Below are positions 44,152 through 47,353 of a stretch of 47,353 bases of DNA, piece by piece (within the stretch, counting starts at the first letter, position 1; each line of letters starts with the position of its first letter). The notes beneath the pieces are model-generated. The model saw only the letters and a list, made by a program, of their open reading frames with translations, did not search any database and was not told the origin of the DNA. The stretch spans positions 1 through 47,353 of the forward strand of contig NZ_QZWH01000067.1 in assembly GCF_003601925.1 (NCBI RefSeq), in the 5' to 3' direction. The DNA comes from Buttiauxella izardii (GTDB lineage: Bacteria > Pseudomonadota > Gammaproteobacteria > Enterobacterales > Enterobacteriaceae). The translations under genes were made by a program, and so were the position numbers.

Positions 44152-44513
44152 GGCGTCTACCTGTTAATAAAGTCAAACAACGCGGCGATTGTAGGGAATA
44201 GGTTGGTGATGTCCAGTCCTGTTGCATTTTGATGCTTATAGACAAGCTTATTAACAAAATCGTAGCATAGCGTTTCCGGCCTTTTTACAAGTTAAAAGGG
44301 AACCCAGTGTAATTCTGGGGCTGACGCGCAGCGGTAAGGAAGAGCGGGATGAGTGCAAAGTGCAGACACTGCTTATATAAGTGGGAAGTCATCATCCAAT
44401 AACAAACGCCTCCAAGCCCGAAGACCTGCCGGTATACGTCGCAATCTGCATAACTATCGCGTGCTATTTGTTATGTCTGCGGCATCCTTTTTGGAAAGCG
44501 GATGCTTATATAA
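44152..44513 (+). promoter_or_regulatory. trmA / btuB intergenic region
   Basis: The first 110 bases hold the divergent promoters, AT-rich around 44230-44270; from about 44268 the sequence is the btuB leader with its riboswitch. No open reading frame in it is supported. Confidence 0.6.
44268..44512 (+). ncRNA. Cobalamin riboswitch in the btuB leader
   Basis: The leader carries the marks of the adenosylcobalamin aptamer: AAAAGGGAACCC near 44294, GCTGACGCGCAGCGGTAA near 44321-44338, GAAGTCATCATCC, and the B12 box AAGCCCGAAGACCTGCC (44414-44430). A later hairpin pairs GCATCC (44482-44487) with GGATGC (44500-44505), which can occlude ribosome access just before the ATG at 44514. High adenosylcobalamin should therefore shut off btuB translation. 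Confidence 0.92.
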
Positions 44514-46388
44514 ATGAAGTTAAAAAAACTTTCGCTGCTTACGGCGTTGTCCGTAACGGCTTTTTCAGGCTGGGCGCAAGACAGCAATTCTGAAGAAAAC
44601 CTGGTCGTAACGGCTAATCGTTTTCAGCAACCTGTGAATACAGTTCTGGCTCCGACTGATGTTGTCACCCGGGAAGATATCGATCAATGGCAGGCCAAAT
44701 CGCTTAATGATGTGATGCGTCGTTTGCCTGGCGTGGATATCGTGCAGTATGGCGGTTTGGGGCAAAGCTCTTCTATGTTTGTCCGTGGCACAAGTGCGAG
44801 CCATGTATTAGTGCTGGTGGATGGTATACCGCTCGCGCGACCTGGTATTTCCAACTCCTCGGATATCAGCCAAATCCCTATCTCATTAGTGCAACGCGTG
44901 GAATATATTCGCGGCCCGCGCTCGGCTGTTTATGGTTCCGGTGCGATTGGTGGCGTAATTAATATTATTACCCAGACTGACGAGCAAAAATCGCAGATTA
45001 ATGCGGGCGTTGGCTCTAATAGCTATCAGCAATATGACGGCACATTGCGTCATCGTTTTGGCGATACGGTCGCGACCGTTTCTGGCGCGTACGAAACCAC
45101 CAAGGGTTTCAACGTTCAGCCACACTCAACTTACAGCGGTGATAACGATCGCGATGGCTACCGCAGCAAAAGTTATTGGGCGGGCCTCGAGCATAAATTT
45201 AGCGAAGAGTTTGATGGTTTCTTCCGTACCTACGGTTACACCAACAATAGCGATTACGATCTAGGTGCGCCTCCTTTTACTCCTGCGTATAGCGCGGACG
45301 AGCATCAACTCTATAATCAGAATTACGATGCGGGCCTGCGTTTCCATTCAGGAATCTATTCTTCGCAACTGCTGGCTAGCTATCAAAAAGTGAAGGACTA
45401 CAACTATAGCAGCGAGTATGGCCGCTATAACGATGGTACGACGCTCGACAATATGACTCAGCGTAATATCCAGTGGGGCAACAATTTTGTTGTGGGGAAT
45501 GGCTCGATCAGTGCGGGTGTGGATTGGCAGCAACAGCGCCTGACATCTTCCGACACCATTATGTCTGATACCTACAAGCGCGATGATACGGGTGTGTATC
45601 TGAGCGGCCAGCAGCAGTTTGGTGATGTGACGCTTGAAGCCTCTGGTCGTGAAGATCACGACGAGCAGTTCGGCTGGCACGGTACATGGCAGACGGCGGC
45701 AGGCTGGGAGTTTGTTGAAGGGTATCGTGCCACCGTTTCTTACGGCACCGGGTTCCTTGCGCCATCGCTTGGGCAGCAGTTTGGTTCCACACGTTTTGGT
45801 ATCGACTCTAATCCAAACCTGAAGCCAGAAGAGTCCAAACAATGGGAAGCCGGGCTTGAAGGGCTGACCGGCCCGCTGGACTGGCGTTTGTCGGCTTATC
45901 GCTACACCATTGATAACCTAATTACCTACTATTCGGATCCGGTGACGTATGCTGGCGCTTACGACAACATCAAGTCTGCGACCATCAAAGGGCTTGAGTG
46001 GACGGGGAGCCTGGATACCGGCATCTTTACCCATAAAGTCACGCTCCAATATATGGACCCGCGTGATGATCAGAGCGATGAAGTGCTGGCTCGCCGTGCG
46101 AAGCGCCAGGCTAAGTATCAACTCGACTGGACGATGTTTAACCTCAATATGGATGTGGCGTGGCAGTATTACGGCAAACGTTACGACAACAACACCTCTG
46201 CTTATAACAATACTCAGCAGATTTTGCCGAGTTACAGCACGGTGGATGTTTCCGCATCATATCCGGTCACCTCACAGCTAACCGTTCGTGGTAGAATCGC
46301 CAACCTGTTCGATAAAGATTACGAGACGGTTTATGGCTATCAAACCCCAGGACGGGAGTACTACCTCACTGGCAGCTATACCTTCTAA
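44514..46388 (+). CDS. btuB: Vitamin B12 TonB-dependent outer membrane receptor BtuB
   Basis: BtuB imports cobalamins across the outer membrane and is also a docking site for phage and colicins. It has 624 residues, against 614 in E. coli. A signal peptide (about 1-21, ending SGWA) is followed by a TonB box (ENLVVTA, about 28-34), a plug domain with RRLPGVDI and RGPRSAVYGS, and a 22-strand barrel ending in Phe (SYTF). The plug and last 30 residues match E. coli closely, but much of the barrel differs, including the loops. Its end overlaps murI by 56 bases. Confidence 0.95.
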   Translation: MKLKKLSLLTALSVTAFSGWAQDSNSEENLVVTANRFQQPVNTVLAPTDVVTREDIDQWQAKSLNDVMRRLPGVDIVQYGGLGQSSSMFVRGTSASHVLVLVDGIPLARPGISNSSDISQIPISLVQRVEYIRGPRSAVYGSGAIGGVINIITQTDEQKSQINAGVGSNSYQQYDGTLRHRFGDTVATVSGAYETTKGFNVQPHSTYSGDNDRDGYRSKSYWAGLEHKFSEEFDGFFRTYGYTNNSDYDLGAPPFTPAYSADEHQLYNQNYDAGLRFHSGIYSSQLLASYQKVKDYNYSSEYGRYNDGTTLDNMTQRNIQWGNNFVVGNGSISAGVDWQQQRLTSSDTIMSDTYKRDDTGVYLSGQQQFGDVTLEASGREDHDEQFGWHGTWQTAAGWEFVEGYRATVSYGTGFLAPSLGQQFGSTRFGIDSNPNLKPEESKQWEAGLEGLTGPLDWRLSAYRYTIDNLITYYSDPVTYAGAYDNIKSATIKGLEWTGSLDTGIFTHKVTLQYMDPRDDQSDEVLARRAKRQAKYQLDWTMFNLNMDVAWQYYGKRYDNNTSAYNNTQQILPSYSTVDVSASYPVTSQLTVRGRIANLFDKDYETVYGYQTPGREYYLTGSYTF

Positions 46389-47199
46389 TACACGTCCCAC
46401 CGTACTGGTTTTTGACTCCGGTGTCGGTGGGCTCTCTGTGTATGATGAAGTCCGGCAGCTCCTGCCTGACCTGCACTACATTTATGCCTTCGATAACGTG
46501 GCATTTCCCTATGGCGAGAAAAGCGAAGAGTTTATTGTTGAGCGCGTAGTCGAAATTGTGACTGCGGTTCAGGAACGTTACCCGCTCGCGCTCGCCATTA
46601 TTGCCTGTAATACGGCGAGTACCGTTTCGCTTCCTGCACTCCGTGAAAAGTTCGCATTTCCAGTTGTCGGCGTTGTTCCTGCGATTAAACCTGCTGCGCG
46701 TCTGACTACGAATGGCGTTGTTGGCTTGCTGGCAACTCGCGGCACGGTGCGTCGTCCTTATACTCACGAACTGGTCGCCCGCTTTGCATCAGAATGCAAA
46801 ATCGAAATGCTAGGTTCAGCCGAGCTGGTGGAATTGGCGGAAGCCAAGTTGCATGGGAAACCGGTGGACCTCGAAGAGCTGCGTAAAATTCTGCGTCCTT
46901 GGCTGAAAATGAAAGAGCCGCCAGATACAGTGGTATTGGGTTGCACTCACTTCCCTCTATTAGAAGAAGAGTTGCTGCAAGTTCTTCCGGAAGGCACTCG
47001 ATTGATAGATTCAGGGGCTGCGATTGCTCGCCGCACCGTATGGCTTTTAGAGCATGAATCTCCAGAGGCATTATCTGCTGATGAGAATATTGCTTTCTGT
47101 ATGGGGCTTACGCCTGAGATTGCACAATTAACACCCGTTTTGCAGCGTTATGGCTTCCCAAGGCTCGAAAAACTAGCAGTTCGCAGCAATTTTGAATAA
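46333..47199 (+). CDS. murI: Glutamate racemase
   Basis: MurI makes D-glutamate for peptidoglycan. The start at 46333 lies inside btuB and gives 288 residues, against 285 in E. coli; an alternative from 46288 is rejected because MAIKPQDG matches the E. coli N-terminus. The N-terminal extension (about 1-20) that allows activation by UDP-MurNAc-L-Ala is present. Asp28 is in VFDSGVGG, and the two catalytic cysteines are Cys92 (ACNTAS) and Cys204 (LGCTHFPL). The 56-base overlap with btuB is the same as in E. coli as I recall. Confidence 0.96.
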   Translation: MAIKPQDGSTTSLAAIPSNTRPTVLVFDSGVGGLSVYDEVRQLLPDLHYIYAFDNVAFPYGEKSEEFIVERVVEIVTAVQERYPLALAIIACNTASTVSLPALREKFAFPVVGVVPAIKPAARLTTNGVVGLLATRGTVRRPYTHELVARFASECKIEMLGSAELVELAEAKLHGKPVDLEELRKILRPWLKMKEPPDTVVLGCTHFPLLEEELLQVLPEGTRLIDSGAAIARRTVWLLEHESPEALSADENIAFCMGLTPEIAQLTPVLQRYGFPRLEKLAVRSNFE

Positions 47200-47210
47200 A
47201 AAAACGACGG

Positions 47211-47263
47211 TTGAAATAAAAATTGAAAATAGGGGTTGTCAGCCTCCGGAAAATCCCTATACT
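47211..47263 (+). promoter_or_regulatory. rrn P1 promoter with AT-rich UP element
   Basis: TTGTCA (47236-47241) and TATACT (47258-47263) are separated by 16 bases, followed by the GC-rich discriminator GCGCCTCCA, all typical of enterobacterial rrn P1. An AT-rich stretch (about 47211-47232) upstream fits an UP element. In E. coli rrnB follows murI at this place. Confidence 0.85.
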
Positions 47264-47334
47264 GCGCCTCCACTGACACGGCATAACGGCTTACAAACCG
47301 GCCCGTCAGCCAGACGAAAAGCGAAAATAAATGC

Positions 47335-47353
47335 TTGACTCTGAAAGAGGAAA
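47335..47353 (+). promoter_or_regulatory. rrn P2 promoter, cut by the window end
   Basis: AATAAATGCTTGACTCTG matches the start of the rrn P2 promoter, with the -35 TTGACT at 47335-47340. The -10 element and the 16S gene lie beyond the last base. Confidence 0.75.

Overview
This window is ordinary chromosomal DNA of a gamma-proteobacterium of the order Enterobacterales. Nearly every protein matches a known Escherichia coli protein in sequence, length and order. The layout follows the E. coli 88-90 minute region: glpFK, zapB, rraA, menA, hslVU, ftsN, cytR, priA, rpmE, metJ, metBL, metF, katG, gldA-fsaB-ptsA, frwCB-pflDC-frwD, yijO, ppc, argE/argCB(G)H, oxyR, sthA, fabR-yijD, trmA, btuB, murI, and the promoter of an rrn operon. 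It is not E. coli itself. argG sits inside the arginine operon, and yiiX, yijE, yijF, eptC and (as far as can be seen) oxyS are missing from their E. coli places. btuB is much more diverged than its neighbours, and ERIC and other enterobacterial palindromic repeats are present. I read it as a member of the Enterobacteriaceae outside the E. coli/Salmonella core; I cannot fix the genus.

Positions 1-5100 hold an unassigned left edge ending in a Tn5/IS50-like terminal sequence, glycerol uptake and phosphorylation (glpF, glpK), the division factor zapB, the RNase E inhibitor rraA, and menA. Positions 5100-11950 carry hslVU behind a heat-shock promoter, ftsN, cytR, priA and rpmE. Positions 12000-17500 are the methionine regulon: metJ, metBL and metF, with metboxes in both intergenic regions. 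katG follows.

Positions 20000-30450 hold two divergent operons, ptsA-fsaB-gldA and frwC-frwB-pflD-pflC-frwD, plus the AraC-type gene yijO. Together they encode a phosphotransferase system, a glycyl radical enzyme with its activase, an aldolase and an NADH-linked dehydrogenase. This fits anaerobic 1,5-anhydrohexitol use ('anhydroglycolysis'), a role I recall being reported for the E. coli enzymes. It is the most interesting system here.

Positions 30500-39400 carry ppc and the arginine genes argE and argCBGH, divergent around ARG boxes. Positions 39500-43050 carry oxyR, sthA, fabR and yijD. The right end has trmA, a cobalamin riboswitch, btuB, murI, and a truncated rRNA promoter region at the window edge. 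I saw no tRNA, CRISPR array, prophage or complete insertion sequence. Gene functions rest on recognised family similarity; operators and promoters were read by eye.
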